Source: Straminergon stramineum
Taxonomy: Eukaryota; Streptophyta; Bryopsida; Hypnales; Calliergonaceae
Length of the DNA: 64,000 bases
Reading direction: 5' to 3'
Assembly (NCBI GenBank): GCA_963920665.1
Contig: OY987263.1
Coordinates: 30,430,547-30,494,546, forward strand
The position numbers and the translations under genes are program-made. The notes beneath the pieces were generated by a model. The model did not search any database. It saw nothing but the letters and a program-made list of their open reading frames with translations, and was not told where the DNA came from. Below, piece by piece: positions 32,929-46,014 of the stretch. Within the stretch, counting starts at the first letter, position 1, and every line of letters begins with the position of its first letter.

Positions 32929-35610
32929 AAAAATCATGAAGCCTTTGGTACCATTGGAAAGCTCTTCGCAAAGAGGGGTGCACGGATTTTGTTTTGTGAT
33001 GTTTGAACCTATGGTGTGAAAGTTATCAATGAATTTCAAGGCTCTTATGAATTAAAAAATTGAATGAAATTATCTTTTATTTTGGAAAAAACCATTGTAA
33101 CTTTCACATTGCATGTCCAAACACAACAAAACAATTCTCTTTCACTCCTTCATGCACAAAGCTTTCTATTCATATGGCAAGAACCCAACATGTCACACCA
33201 AAACAAAGCCCTTGCACTCCTTTGTGCATAAAAGATATTGAATTTTTGGAGTTATTTGCAAATTCAAAAAATTCAAAAATTACATTTACTTTTTATTTTG
33301 GAAGTGGCAACAGCACAAGGCACACTAGTACAATTAAATTTTATGGGGTTGATCATTAATATTGCTAATTTCGGATGATTTTAGATTTATACAATTTGCA
33401 AAGAGCACTACTATAGTAGTTCACAATTTTTTAGATAAATTCAATATTATGTAGATTGCAATATTTTCTACTATAAAATTTTTATTTTCATTCCCTTTTC
33501 ATCTAGATTTCATATGTATTTCACGCACAGGTTCACATTAACTAGGTCATATTCATTCGAAATTATTCAAATTAGTGCATGAAGGCTTTGAATCCTTCTT
33601 ACTCTTATTCTATTTGTATTGTTGAACTAATTGAATAAACTTCTAAAGTAATATTACTATTTTGAATACAAAAAAGGATTTCATCATAAGGTGACCCATT
33701 CAAATACACTCAAAGTACAAAAATGATATATAAAGTTGGAAATAGGTTCACTATTTTAACCAATGGTCAAAGTTAAATGTTCCTTACTGAGTCATTAATC
33801 CCTAAAAGACAAAGGATATTTCTAAAGAGAAATCATCAAAAACTTCTTTTTTTAGTACATTGTCAAAAGTTGAAAATTCAAAAAAAATTATCTTCAACTA
33901 TACAAAGTCCATTTTACTAAAACTATAGAAATATGTGGAAAAACTTTCAACCCATTTCACCAAGTTAATTTAGAGATTACAATGTTTGAAGTCAAGGAAA
34001 AAGCTTCTTTTCATTCCTGCATAACAACTTTAGTAAAATTTGAACCCTCTTGGGATAAAAATTTTACTCTACACATAATTAAATGAGTACTTAATCTTAT
34101 TAGGCATGCACTTGCAAAATTCAAAAGTAAATGAAGGGGCTACCTTATCCTAAATCACCCTTTTGTATGAAGAGGTGAAATAAACTAGAAATATACTAGT
34201 CATTTTTTGATGGTTTCTTATGTAGTGAGGAGATTTTTTATTTGAAATCCAAATGGTGAAAATTTAGGAACAAAAATTTGGAATATGTGGAAAAAAGTTC
34301 CAAGGACTTTGAGATTACAAATTTCAAGATAATAGCATTTGTAGTTAGAAGAATTTGTTTTTATTCAAATTTGGCTGCAAGCTTAGCAAAGTTTTGATTG
34401 TTCTTTTTCAGAATGAAATGTTTCTAGTAAGAGTAGAATATTTTTTACAATCCATACCTTAAGTTAGGCCCTCTCATATTTTGTTTTGTTTGTTAAAATT
34501 GAGATCTTTGCCACCGTGCATCTTCTATCGGCATTCTTTGTATCGTCGGAAAGCCCTCCTCGAAGAGAGGTGCACAGACCTTGCTTCAAGTGTTTTTTGC
34601 AAGTATGATGGAAAAGTTATGGATTTTTGAGTTATTTTTGGATCTTAAATTATCATAAATTATAGATCTTTTGGACCGTGCATCTCCGTATTGCATTCTT
34701 TGTATTGTCAAGAAACACTCTACAAGGAGGGGTGCATAGACTTTGTTTTGTGGCATTGGACTTAAGGTAGTTTGCTCTTAAAGCAACCATTTAAGGGCTG
34801 GTCTGCTTTTTTCATGGGATTTTGTGGACGAAAATATTTTTAGTTTATTTTTTAGAGAAAGAAAAATCCATGCGGTTTAGAGCAGAAGTGGTTTCGTATT
34901 TTTCCAAGTATTTTTGAATTACTTACAAATTTTCAAAAATTTATGTTCTAGGCACCTATTTATAATAGTAGATTTGGCAAAAAGCATACACATGTAGTTT
35001 ATAATGAGAGATGGGAAAAACCAAGAACAAACATGCAGACTTGCAATAAATAACAAACCAAGGTCCTAAATGCGACCATGCTTGTGTCAAATTAAATTCA
35101 CAAATTTTTCATTCATGAAAAAATAGTTGGCTTGCTAAAGTTGGCTTTAAATCAATGTAATTTCAAGAATGTCCACTTATGAGTGCATTTAAAATTGGAT
35201 TGAATCACATGCTTGAACCATCTAGATTCAAACCTTAAAGTGATCTCTTACAGTTTTTAATGTACACCTTTTTTATCCTTAATTCATTCATTAAGTATGA
35301 ACTAATGGTTTAAGGACCAGTAAATGTCCATTTTTTACTCAAATCTAGGGTCGATTTGAAGAAGATGGTCGATTTAAGAGTAGACTACTATAGAGTGTGA
35401 AAGTTATGGGCTTTTTAAAAAAAAGGGATCTTAGAGTATCCTAAATTATAGATCTTTTGGACCATACATTCCCCAATTGCATTTCAGGCACCATCACAAA
35501 ACTATATGCATGGAGAGATGCATGGATGTTGTTTCATGGCATTTGGACTCATGATAGAAAAAATATTGAATTTCAAAGTTTTTATGAATTAAAAAATTAG
35601 GAAACTATTT
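32929..35610. repeat. Four diverged copies of a 100-150-bp block in AT-rich sequence
   Basis: A block with a GCATTCTTTGTATCGTC-like word, then GGAAAGC and GAGGGGTGCA-GGA/TAGACTTTG-TTTTGTG words appears at about 32929-33070, 34500-34640, 34672-34800 and 35450-35610, each followed by words such as GTTATGG or GTGTGAAAGTTATC. The rest of the interval is AT-rich with no gene; a solitary end-like word TTAATCCCTAAAAGAC is at 33795. Confidence 0.6.
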
Positions 35611-36214
35611 TTACTTCTATTTTCATACATTGAAGCAAAGGCACAAGGTTCACTAGTTGCATACTATATCATGTTAGTCATATATATGCCAAATTTGTAA
35701 AGTAGATGTCAATTTAGCAATAGATGCCAAAATTATCAAAGTTGTGTGGGTTATTTGTGTAGCATAACTTTTGATTTGGGCATCCAATTGAAAATTTGTT
35801 TGTACTTACCCAAAGGAGTCAAAAGTCTCCGTTTTCTCTAAGAATTTGAGAAACATCTATCTATTTTTTTACTTCCTTATCACCTAATTGGATTCCAATT
35901 GACCCTAGAACAAACATGTCTTTTAGGAAGTAATTAAATTTGGCAAGTGTGATTCAACAAATGCCTAAAAATTTGAAATATTCATTTTATCCTATGCATA
36001 TATATAATAGAATAATATCCCAAATTTCTAACATCTTTTTTAGAGACATTTTTTGCCAAGCCTATCCACAAGGTACAAAAACTTGAATTTGGTGATTTTG
36101 TTCTTTTCCTAACAAGATTAAAGACTTTGTAATAAGGTATGGCTAAAAACACCCACTAAACCTTAGACCACTACAACACTTACTAACAATTTAATCACCT
36201 TTTGAAACATTGAC

Positions 36215-36545
36215 ATTTTTTTTCTCTACCCATAGGTAGAGATATAGCAATAGTACACACTACTTTGAAAGTCCTAAATTTATGTAGGCAAATGAGAGTA
36301 AAACTTATGTTAAAAGCAATAATGGCAAGTTGGGCCCCATCATTCTAAAGATTTCTTTTCTTATACATACTAGATTGAATGGTGGCATGTAGATATTTAG
36401 GAGAAGTAGCATTCTACAATTGTCCCATAGGGATTTTTTTTTATAATAATCAAATAGAAGATTGTACCAAATATCATATGAAATGAGACATACAAAAATA
36501 ACACATATGTATTTGGGTAGAGATAACTTACTTGTGATTTGCCAT
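36215..36545 (-). repeat. Dispersed repeat F, empty-site copy
   Basis: The reverse strand aligns with both flanks of the 7800-8732 element without the element itself. At the junction it reads GAAATCTTTAGAATGATGG (TTTA at 36349-36346) where the filled copy has TTAA, element, TTAA. It is thus a related empty site. Confidence 0.8.
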
Positions 36546-37274
36546 TCTGGAGAACTCCGTGCAATGCTTTGCTTAAGAAGCAAGGACTGCATAATCCTTA
36601 ATGCGCAGTATAAGTTAGCACCGAGAAGCAACCTACTCAACCTCCCTCACGTTCACTGTAATGTTGCTTGTGGTCAATGCAAGGCCTCTTCCCCTCAGGT
36701 CTAGAGCCAATAAACCCGTAAACAGAAATCAATCCTACAAGTGGCTAGTATATCTTTGCCCGCATGCCAGTGCTAAAGAATGACCAGGTGTGTACCATGA
36801 AGGATAGGACGCAAAAAAAGAAAAGGATTTTCATTGTGAAATTATTCTCCAATTGGAACTTTTCACAAGGTGGTAGATTCCAACCACTTGCGGACTCGAG
36901 GTGCTTGGGACGGTTCCGGCATCGCGTGACGGAGATTCTAAACCGTATTTCTCGCGGCGGGCTTTCAGGAGCATCCAATAGTCGCTTACTGGGAAAAATA
37001 CATCTAGAAAGTGGGGAACTCGTGCTATCCCCACCCGCGCTTCCGAACTTCGTGTGTTCGCAAGTCGGAAATCAGTGAGCTTGTTGGTTGTGTTCCTTTT
37101 TTCGGAGGATTTCAGGTCATACTTGCAGATATGCTTGACAGTGATAGAGAATGAGAGTCAGGGCAGAGGACCATTACGAAGCGGGTGTAGTACCTTCGTT
37201 TGCAGGTTTGTAGTTTTTTGGCTTCTTGGTGCCCAAGAATTCTTGCAGGTAGAAATCTGGAAGTGTAGACTCGG

Positions 37275-37285
37275 TATATATATAT
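37275..37285 (+). promoter_or_regulatory. TATA box of the P450 gene
   Basis: TATATATATAT about 80-90 bp upstream of the start codon at 37364, at a spacing that gives a leader of about 50 bases. Confidence 0.6.
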
Positions 37286-37363
37286 TGATCCGGTTTCCAT
37301 TGAAGCTGCGTGAGGAAACTTACAGGAAACATCTGAAGTTGGGTTCGAGAGGAGTATTTCGAG

Positions 37364-39454
37364 ATGGCGTCATCTGTTTTCGACTATTCGCAAGTAATCT
37401 CAGCACTCACGTACATACGACGTGAACTGGAGAATACACGTTTGGGCTTGAATCAATCGTTGGTACTCATTGTGTTGCTCGCCTTTACCCCAGCATTCTT
37501 CTTGCGATGGCTCTCCACGAGGTACTCGCCCTCCCTTACTGCTCTGTCGCTCAAACACGAACATGCTGTCAATAAGGTTTTCAAGCTTAGTCGGTTTGCT
37601 TCATGTCTTGCCCCAATAGGCAACCACAGAAGAGAACTATGTACGTTTCTTCGAATTTTTTGATTCGTAAAGTGAGTCCTAGAATGATGTGCTCCTCGGT
37701 TATGGTTTCTTTTTGTACGTAACCGTGAAGGTGTGCAGGAAACTGCCTCCGAGTCCCCCGAGCTGGCCTTTGATCGGACACCTCCACCTGCTTGGCACAC
37801 ATGCGCATCAATCCATGGCGGAGCTCTCTGCGAAGTACGCACCTGGTGGCATCATGTATTTGAAATTTGGACTTAAGGGAGGGATCATCGTCTCCAGCCC
37901 CGAAATGGCGAAGGAGATTTTCAAGAACCACGACCTCGCGTTCGCGCAGCGGCCTCAGTTGATTGTAACAGATCTTCTCATTACCAATAAACAAGGTAAG
38001 CTCATCGATTCAACGTTGTATATTCCTTTGCATGCTTTGAGATTGGAGATTCATCCTCTAATTAGAAAAGTGGGAGAAGATGGGATTTCAAAATGAGCGT
38101 CGCCCTGTCATTCCTGGTCCTTTGTAGTGGTCCTCCCATTCCATCGTTGGAAGCACTCAATTTTGAACATTTCGACTCTGAAACTACTCTGAAACCCACT
38201 TGATGAACAAAAGGAATTGAGAATGCTAAAAAACCAAACGGTGGTTTGGTTTGGTCAGGTGTGGCGTTTCAGAACATCAATGCTTCATGGCGCAACCTTC
38301 GAAAGATCTTCACTCAAGAGATCCTCTCCCCGAAACGAATGCAATTCGCGAGCAAGTTGCGAGAGAGCGAGATGAATTTCTTGGTGAACTCCATATTAAA
38401 CGACGTACTAAAGAGCCCTAAGACACCAATCCTACTGGAGAAGTATCTGTGGACCTTAACAACCAACTTCATTGCCCGACTGGTCCTCAGCAAGCGCTAC
38501 TTCACGAACGACTCAGTCGAAGAGAGCGCGGAGGCTGCCGAGTTCAAATACGTCACGCTCGAGCAGTTCTCCCTCCTCGCCAGCATCTTCCCGGCCGACA
38601 GCTTCCCGTTCCTGGAGCCCTTCGACATCGGCGGACTGCAGAAGCGCACCAAGGCGTTGGTCCCTCGCTTCCAAGGACTCCTCACGAAGATTCTGGACGA
38701 ACGCCGCGCACAGAGGAAGGAAGAAGGCGATGCGCATGTAGATGTCGACATGGTGGATGTGCTGCTCACGAACCAAGAGAGAGGGGAAATCACGGAAGGA
38801 AACCTCCGTGGAGTCGTGTGGGATGCATTCGCTGCCGGGACCGACACCCAGATCACGACCATTGAGTGGGCGATGGCGCACATCGTCCACGATCCCCAAA
38901 TTTACAATGCACTTCGGTCCCAGCTAGACCACGAAGTAGGCTTGGAACGACGAGTCACAGAAAGCGATCTGCCCAAATTGACCTACCTGCAGGCGATTGT
39001 GAAAGAAGCCTTCCGGTTGCATCCCCCTGTGCCGCTGCTCCTCCCGCGCGAGACCTTGGAGGCGTGCACCCTTGCGGGCTACCACATCCCTGCAAACACA
39101 CGTCTGTTCGTGAATGTGTGGGCAATGGGGCGGGATCCAAAAGTGTGGGAGAATCCCATGGAGTTTCGTCCCGAGCGGTTCCTGCAAGAGGACCTGCGAG
39201 GAGTGGATGTCCACGGACAGAATTTCAATTTGATTCCCTTCGGTGCTGGACGGCGGATTTGCCCGGCGTTGGAGATTGGCAGGCTTGGCGTGCATTTCGG
39301 GATTGCAACCCTGGTGCAGGCATTCGAGTGGTCGCTTCCCGAGGGCGTGACGGAGATGGATTCGAGCGAGACGCCGGGGCTGACACTTAACATGGCGAAT
39401 TCGTTGCGTGTGATCGCTAAACCTCGCTTGGCATCGGACCTGTATTCAGTTTGA
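37364..39454 (+). CDS. Cytochrome P450, CYP71 clan (three exons)
   Basis: Exons by splice sites and phase: 37364-37521, 37739-37995, 38259-39454, giving 536 residues. Intron 1 splits Arg53 (donor GTACTC, acceptor TGTGCAG), intron 2 splits Gly139 (GTAAGC, GGTCAG). It is a microsomal haem monooxygenase: N-terminal membrane anchor at about residues 31-50, proline hinge KLPPSPPSWPLIGH (54-67), I-helix AGTDT (331-335), ExxR from Glu388 to Arg391, PERF (443-446) and haem loop PFGAGRRICPA with Cys473. After Cys-Pro it has Ala where most have Gly, a known variant. No catalytic residue is missing. The long third exon lacks the intron usual near the I-helix-to-K-helix region of many A-type P450s. Substrate unknown; sequence style suggests a phenolic or other specialised-metabolism enzyme. 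It ends 346 bp from the convergent gene that follows. Without intron 1 splicing there is no in-frame ATG for the catalytic part. Confidence 0.9.
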
Positions 39455-39800
39455 TAACAAAATACATGTACAAACTTGTTTAGGCGATCAGTTGCCGAAT
39501 GTGCAGTAGTAACTGGAGTTCGTTCTGTAATTTCGCGGTTCTATGTATACATTTTGTGACGACAATTGGAAGTGCAAGAATGGATCTTTGATTAAGATCT
39601 TGATCACCCGGAAGAGAAAGAAGGCATGCCGGGTTTGATTAAATCACAGATGGCAGCCACTTGATTTGTTCAATGAGAGCTACCTGAGGCAGTGAACGCC
39701 TGACTATAGCTTGCTTGTAAAGGTGGGTCTTGGATTGGAAGTCGACAAATACTGTACCTTTCTATGATCAACACTAACTAATGACCACAGATTGGTGGCA

Positions 39801-42800
39801 TCACTTAGTTTTGAGATCTTCAGTGATGAGTTTAATTTCTTCCTGAACGATTTCAGCCGACGTTGCAGGGTCGTCGTCTGTGGCATTGGCCATGTTGGGA
39901 GCAGGAGGTTCATCCAGTTTAACAGTTGCCGCCGGTCCTCTCCTTACAAAGTCGTGGATAAATGTGTTCACTTCTTCAGGAAGCTCGTCATGCGGACAGT
40001 GACCTATGAGAAACAGCATACCACCAAATCAATTATCTAGATGTCTGTGTGTAGTGCTCTGATTTACTTGAAAAAATGGAACTTATCACTAAGTAAGATC
40101 AGAGAGCATCAATATCAACATAGTTACCTGCATCGACATATTTCACAGAGACGTTGGAGCAGAGTGCCTTTAACAATTCTGGACGTTTGGCTTTCTTCTG
40201 GAGAGGATCATGTTTTCCCTGTGCGCAGGAAGGCAACGTGAACATGAGACGCTCATGCACGAATGAAATACTGACATCCACTTTCGCCCATAAGGTCTTC
40301 AAATTCTGAGCAGATTTCTCTCTAGTAAAATAAAATAAAAAACATACTGTACCTGAATGGCGAGTACATGGCCCGTATAGCGGTCGAGGAAGAAGTTCAA
40401 AGGCAATGGCGCTTTCAAGAGAAAGACGCTCTCCAGCACATTTGTGTTGCCAGGATCATAAGACTGTAGTAGCTAAGGTGAAAGATGGTCTCTAAAACTG
40501 AATGAAAAACTACGATGCACACAGCTTTGCAAAACAATTCGCCAGGTGAAGTTCTTGTGGAAAGCACAGCCTTAGAAACTCAATGTGAACAAGGACAAAG
40601 TGAGGATACGCTGCGCTTAACTTCATTCAGTAACCAATTGTCCACTCTTGATGGTTTCTGTATATCATAGAACAAGTAGTCCGAATCAGCAATTTGCACG
40701 CAAATCCGAAACCTCTAGACTGCTCTAAAACAATAAAAATTTAGACAAACCGCACCAATGACTCCTGATTGGTAGATCAAAATAAGTCAAAGTTTAAAGA
40801 AACTCACCTTCGGATAACAGCTAGTCAGTAATTTGTCACTTGAAGACTGCAGGTAGAATAAGAGAAGCTTGGACACCGGCTTCGCAATCGGCGAGCTCTC
40901 TCTCGGCTGCAAAAACACCATAAACATACAAGAAGATAGCATTTCATTCCACGGCCAAGCTATTGGGTATAAATTCATGACAGATCGAACACATAGAAAA
41001 ATAAACTTACCCGAAAGAATGATTACCTTATTGTATGTAAGTGTTTTGTAATCTGGGATCACCTTGCCAGCAGTATTCAGCAAAACCACGGACGACACCA
41101 AAGAGGGCCACAAGCCAGCCACAACAGTGGTCGTGAAACCTCCAATGGAGTTTCCCACCAAGACGACAGGCTCTTGCACAACCTCCACAATAAAGTCCCG
41201 CACTAGCTCCGCCCACAGAAGCTCAGTGTAAGTGACATTAGGTTTCTCGGAGCGGCCGAAGCCTATCAAGGTGGGAGCAAACACGCGGTAGCCTTTCTCC
41301 GCTAAGCCTCGGAGGTTGTCTCGGAAGTGTTCCCCGAATGCTCCGAAGCCGTGCACCAAGAGCACCGCTGGGCCTTTGTTACCCATCGATGAGTACTAAG
41401 CACACAAATGACTGGTCGCGTTAACCGATTGCACAATTAATTTTCAACCACAACATCGGCAATAAAATGATCTCACTGAAAGTACTTTTCTAAACTAGAG
41501 ACAAAGTGTTCATGTGATCCTTACTTGAATGTGATAACCTCTCCATCGCCATGCACAGACTTTGAAGCCTTTCTCACTAGCTTGCATTTCGCTCTTCTTC
41601 TGCAAGAGGTCGAACCACTGCAGAGAGACAAGAATCTCTCAGATTCCATGTAAAAAGCTTGTGAGACGGACGATACTCTTTGGTCAATTCAACAAAAAAT
41701 TTAGACAATGACGGCGAAGTTCACCTCCATGGCCTTCACGTCCCCAACCGCTGCTTCGACTGTGAAAGTCGAGTATCCGAAAGGAGAGAGACGACCACCG
41801 TTGCGGTCCTTCTCATATTGCAGAGCTTCAAACATCACTCTTCTCCTCGAAATCGTCCCCAGAGCCAACGAGTTGCCAAACAGCTTTCGGAAGGAGGCAC
41901 CGGAGCCCTTCTTCTCCATCTCCCATATGTGTTCATATATACTGCGATGCCATCATCAACGAGCTTCAGTCTAACTTCTGATCTACAGAAAACCAAATCA
42001 AAACGATGCCTTGCAACAGAATCTCTTAACACAACTGGCACTTACGCTTGGTAATCATCTCTACTTGTTGGCTCCAGAAACCTCAAGTATCCGTCGAGCA
42101 CATTAGAGGCACCAGTAGCACCCCCTTTGATGAAATACTCCCCAATAACTTCATCCTCTTCCACATCAAGCCCCTGCTTCTTCAGAAGCGAAGCTTGTGG
42201 ACTTTCTAGAATGTACTCATCTCTCCACTTCATAACACCTTGAAAAGGGCTATACTGTCCAGGTGAGGGACCGAGTGACGGCTTAGCTCCTTGCGGGAGC
42301 AAGCTTTCACCTGGTTGCTCCTGCGCTGCTCTTAGGATTGGCCACCATGGATTCTCTCCTCGAATGGCGTCGACACTGGCAGCAAATTCCTCAAAATCGG
42401 GTAGAGCTCCCGCGTCTATGTCCTTTGGCAGTCCGGGCAGTGACGTTGGTGCGGGCAATGGGGCGAGGGTTCGGAGTCCCAGGCGTTGGAATTCCTTGTA
42501 GCTGTCGGGTATGGACTTCACATTCTGCATAAAACGCAAGAGAACTAAGCTTCCCAGATTTATGAGAAATTACATAACAAGTCAGGTCAAGGATGCTAAA
42601 TCCATACCGAAGTGTCATACAGCGACGCACACCATTGATCGAATTCAAGTCTGGTAGACGAAGAATCCTCTAGAGATTCCAGCACCGAGTCTACTGTGAG
42701 GTTCCAGCTAGATTCCACTTCATCCTCGGCGATGATGCTGGTTGCACCAATCTGGAGCCACAAGAATGAATATTACTCTTTGGTCTTCTCAGCATAAAAC

Positions 42801-43584
42801 ATTGCAAAACTTTATAGAAAAACTGCATTCGGTGTATGGGAGCTTTCGAATTCATGAAGTGAAAAGAGCAAGAGTATGGCTTACCTTCTGAGCGAGAGAA
42901 TTCAGCACATCTGCAGTTCGCCCAGTCAAGACGATTAGGTCTGAGCCGAGCAACCGAAGCTCCTTCCGAAGATCCGCAATAGCATCAAATAAGCTCTCTA
43001 ATAGCTCCTTCGACCAACCTGCATGCATTGGCAAACTATGATTCACCGTGGCTGCAATTATCTATGAACCTCATAACTGCCGCTACCAATCAAATTCCAG
43101 AGTTGCAAAATAGTTTCCCAACCTGTACCTGAAAGCTTCTACTCGAGCTGAATTCTGTCAAGCAGACAGGAAATCAATAGTTTAGGGTTTCAATTGTAAC
43201 AACGAATTACTAACCGATACAGATGTGAGGATCAAAGACGTAAACAGGCAACACTTTCTTGTAAGCCGAAGCCGTCACTACACCCGGATGGTCATCAAGG
43301 CGCAAATCGTGCTTGAACCACAAGACAGTCAATTCCTTCGACTTAAGACTTCCATTGCCAGCTACCGCAGCCGTCTTCACCAATCGCTTGAAACGTTTCG
43401 AATCGTACCCCAGCGCGCTGAATCCCGAAACCTTAGGACATCGGTACAACACCTCGCAACAACTCAGATTCTTCCTGATTGAAAACAGCTTACATTGCGG
43501 CTCCACCGGCTTCTTCACTCCGCGAGAGAGTCCTCCCAGGCCACCGAGAGCTCCTTGCAAGGAGCAAACTATGGTGGCAGCCAT
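39801..43584 (-). CDS. Photolyase-like/alpha-beta hydrolase fusion protein, plastid type (eleven exons)
   Basis: Exons on the minus strand: 43584-43215, 43018-42885, 42751-42608, 42524-42046, 41941-41725, 41617-41525, 41395-41027, 40906-40808, 40463-40353, 40218-40128, 40003-39801. All junctions are GT-AG, phases agree and the total of 2310 bases encodes 769 residues. The N-terminus is Ser/Arg-rich like a chloroplast transit peptide. Residues 86-100 (TVLWFKHDLRLDDHP) open a photolyase/cryptochrome Rossmann domain, but I do not see the FAD-binding helical domain, so photorepair is unlikely. From residue 480 an alpha/beta hydrolase follows: oxyanion HGFGAFGEHF (His494), nucleophile elbow GNSIGG (Ser562), Asp676 in GKHDP and His704 in DAGHCPHD, a complete triad. 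Arabidopsis has a similar fusion (AT4G25290 from memory). Substrate unknown; related plastid hydrolases act on chlorophyll breakdown products or esters. A start at 43680 is also open. Confidence 0.9.
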
Positions 43585-44204
43585 GACGAGCAAGCAAGCG
43601 AGCTCACACGACGCACATGGAGCGACAACACTCACAATTTCTTGAAAATTTCTCACTAAATCCAAAGACCTGACATGCAACTGACTGCACTCTTCGAAAT
43701 TAATGCGAAATTTTACGACAATTCCTCCATCTCATTATGCCTCCGCGTAAAAGGAAGCGATCGGGATTGGCTCTACGTACGAAATCGGCAGCGCTTCTGT
43801 AGTTCGAGAATTGGTTGAAATTCTGGCCTCTCCATTAAGGGAAACAATCCATGGAGCTTGACAAAATTTGCTTGTCGCTCCGGCCACAATGGCAAGGATC
43901 GGAAGCAATAACTTCGTGGATTCGGTATGGCGACCAGTGGAGCAGAATCCCGCTGAGGCGAGGATGAGGATGATCGCAAAAGGTTCCATCGGTAATCAAG
44001 GGCTGGCAAGCTCTCTCTAGCAGCAGAGAGACCCTCAACGATGAAGGATTAGAAAACTCGAAATGTGGCGGGACTTGATTAACTTGTCAGCATGCAGTAA
44101 CGTAACTGCACCTAATGTAACTATTAAGCTTACATCCAAGGTAAAACAGCCCATTGTGGTCAGAATTAGGAGTTTGGCCTCATGACGTTGCTGAAATTTT
44201 TCAA
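43585..44204. other. Upstream region of the fusion gene
   Basis: Contains the promoter of the minus-strand gene; no TATA box stands out. On the plus strand a short frame at about 43737 (MPPRKRKRSGLALRTKSAALL) followed in another frame by VVRELVEILASPLRE looks protein-like, and may be a scrap of a divergent gene, but has no identifiable domain. Confidence 0.3.
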
Positions 44205-44345
44205 TTTTTTTCCCGGAGAAAGACAAATGTGAGAAATAGTGAGAGCAATTGAAAGTCTATATTTTTTTGACAAAGTATGAATTTGCTATGAATTTTTGAA
44301 GTGTTCAGTGCATCATGGCCCAAAAGAGTCTGTAGACTACCCTAG
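44205..44345 (-). repeat. Dispersed repeat G copy 2
   Basis: Reverse-strand match to 31255-31405, sharing AAATTCATACTTTGTC and TCAATTGCTCTC words. Lies just beyond the fusion gene's promoter region. Confidence 0.75.
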
Positions 44346-46014
44346 AACCAACAAAATCTGAATTCATGATGCTCATCTTGTTCACCTATGGCAGTCGTAA
44401 TACTCACTAACATGGAATGCCAAAATAGTCAATTCTTAGAATGAGATGGAAGAACAGTGAATTCTTAAAATGAATTCACACTAAAAAGTTGGAGGTTCAT
44501 AATGAAGTCACTAGATACTCCATTACTGTCACGTAAGACATGAATTGTGGCCCAAATCTCACATATTGAAAAAACTCATAATGGGATCATTCCCTAGGTG
44601 TCCACTATTGATCATTTGATCACAATGGGTTGTTCTACCTCAAATGCAGTTGAATAACAAGTAAGAGAATTGTTTTTATTATTGTATCATCTAATTTTGG
44701 GTTGGATTTTGTTGGAAGTCATTAGGATATTCAAAATTCTCTTGTGTATTTTTTAACCCCTAAGTGCTACATTGTCTACTTTTTGAACAATGAATAGATT
44801 GAATCTCAAGTTTCATCTTCATTTTTGCTTGGATGGAAGCTATTTTGATTTGTAGAGATACTTTATCAAGTTGTTGTCCTATCTAATGGTTGGATTTGTT
44901 GTTACTACAATATATATTTTTCTAAAATTACAAATGTGCAAGTATGTTAAGTGGTTGACTAAGCCCAAATTGCATTGACTATAGTTCAAAACTCAATTTG
45001 CAAAAATGAGGTTATAGATTTGAAGAACACAAAAATTTTTAAAAATCACCATGACAATAGAACCTCGTTCAATTCCATTCTTGATTCCATTTTAACAAAT
45101 TGCACTAAAAAAAATGATAACATTTTGCTTGTAATTGAATTTAGAAGGAATTTTGAAATTCACCTTTCAAAATTTATCAAAAAATATTGGTAATAGCATT
45201 GGTGAATCTAACCATACACATAGAATCTACAACACACATTCTATAGCTTTTATTTGTATACCAATTCAAAAATATTCTTCCAAATGGCACTTTACAATGT
45301 TTTTTCTCAAATCATCAATTTTGGAGAAGACTCTAGATGTTTAGGCAATAATATTCTATAAATAAACATTCAAGAGTTTAGAAAATAGGGGGTAGACTAT
45401 AGTACTGGCAACCTTGAGGCTATCACTAGGAGAATGGTTGGGTGACCCTTTAATGTGATTGTTGACCACCTTCTCACATCATGTTTGTACATTGGTCATC
45501 AACTCATCCTATCTATGTTCATTTAGGGTTTGCTCATGGGCTCAATGTCCTTTGTATAATTGACAAAGAAGTGGAGTGAGGCACTTACCTGCTTTGCCTT
45601 CTAGCAAAGGAGACAAGAGGTTGCCGTTGCTATAGGTGTCCGTAAAATAGGTGTATATGTATCTAAAAGTGATCCTAGGCTCTCCTAGGTTGAACATTTT
45701 AGGCAAAAATTTGTAGGGCAAGGTCACAATTAGGTACAATTTCTTTCATTGGATGTGACCCATATGTCAACTTGTCCTATGCAAATTCTTGGCTAAAATG
45801 TAAGGCACTTGAACATGAGAGCCCAAGGTCAATTATGGATACACTTAGTTTCAACCCTTTAAAAATTCATAGATTATTCGTATATTGCCCAATAAATGCA
45901 TGTGAAGAGAATTTGGAATCCCCTTTTGACTTCCAACAAGATCCAACAAATAACTAGTCAACATAATAATGAAACCATGGTCGCATGCTTATTCTAATGA
46001 TTCTAGATGTTACC
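44346..46014. other. AT-rich, no gene seen
   Basis: A left-end-like word TTAACCCCTAAGTGC is at 44753 without a partner. A minus frame at 45739-45542 (with FRYIYTYFTDTYSNGNLLSP) has protein-like composition, but I do not recognise it. Confidence 0.35.

Noticed and set aside
38449..39393. Several 60-170-residue frames on both strands inside the P450 third exon
   Set aside because: Shadow frames of GC-rich coding sequence; the P450 frame has all conserved motifs.
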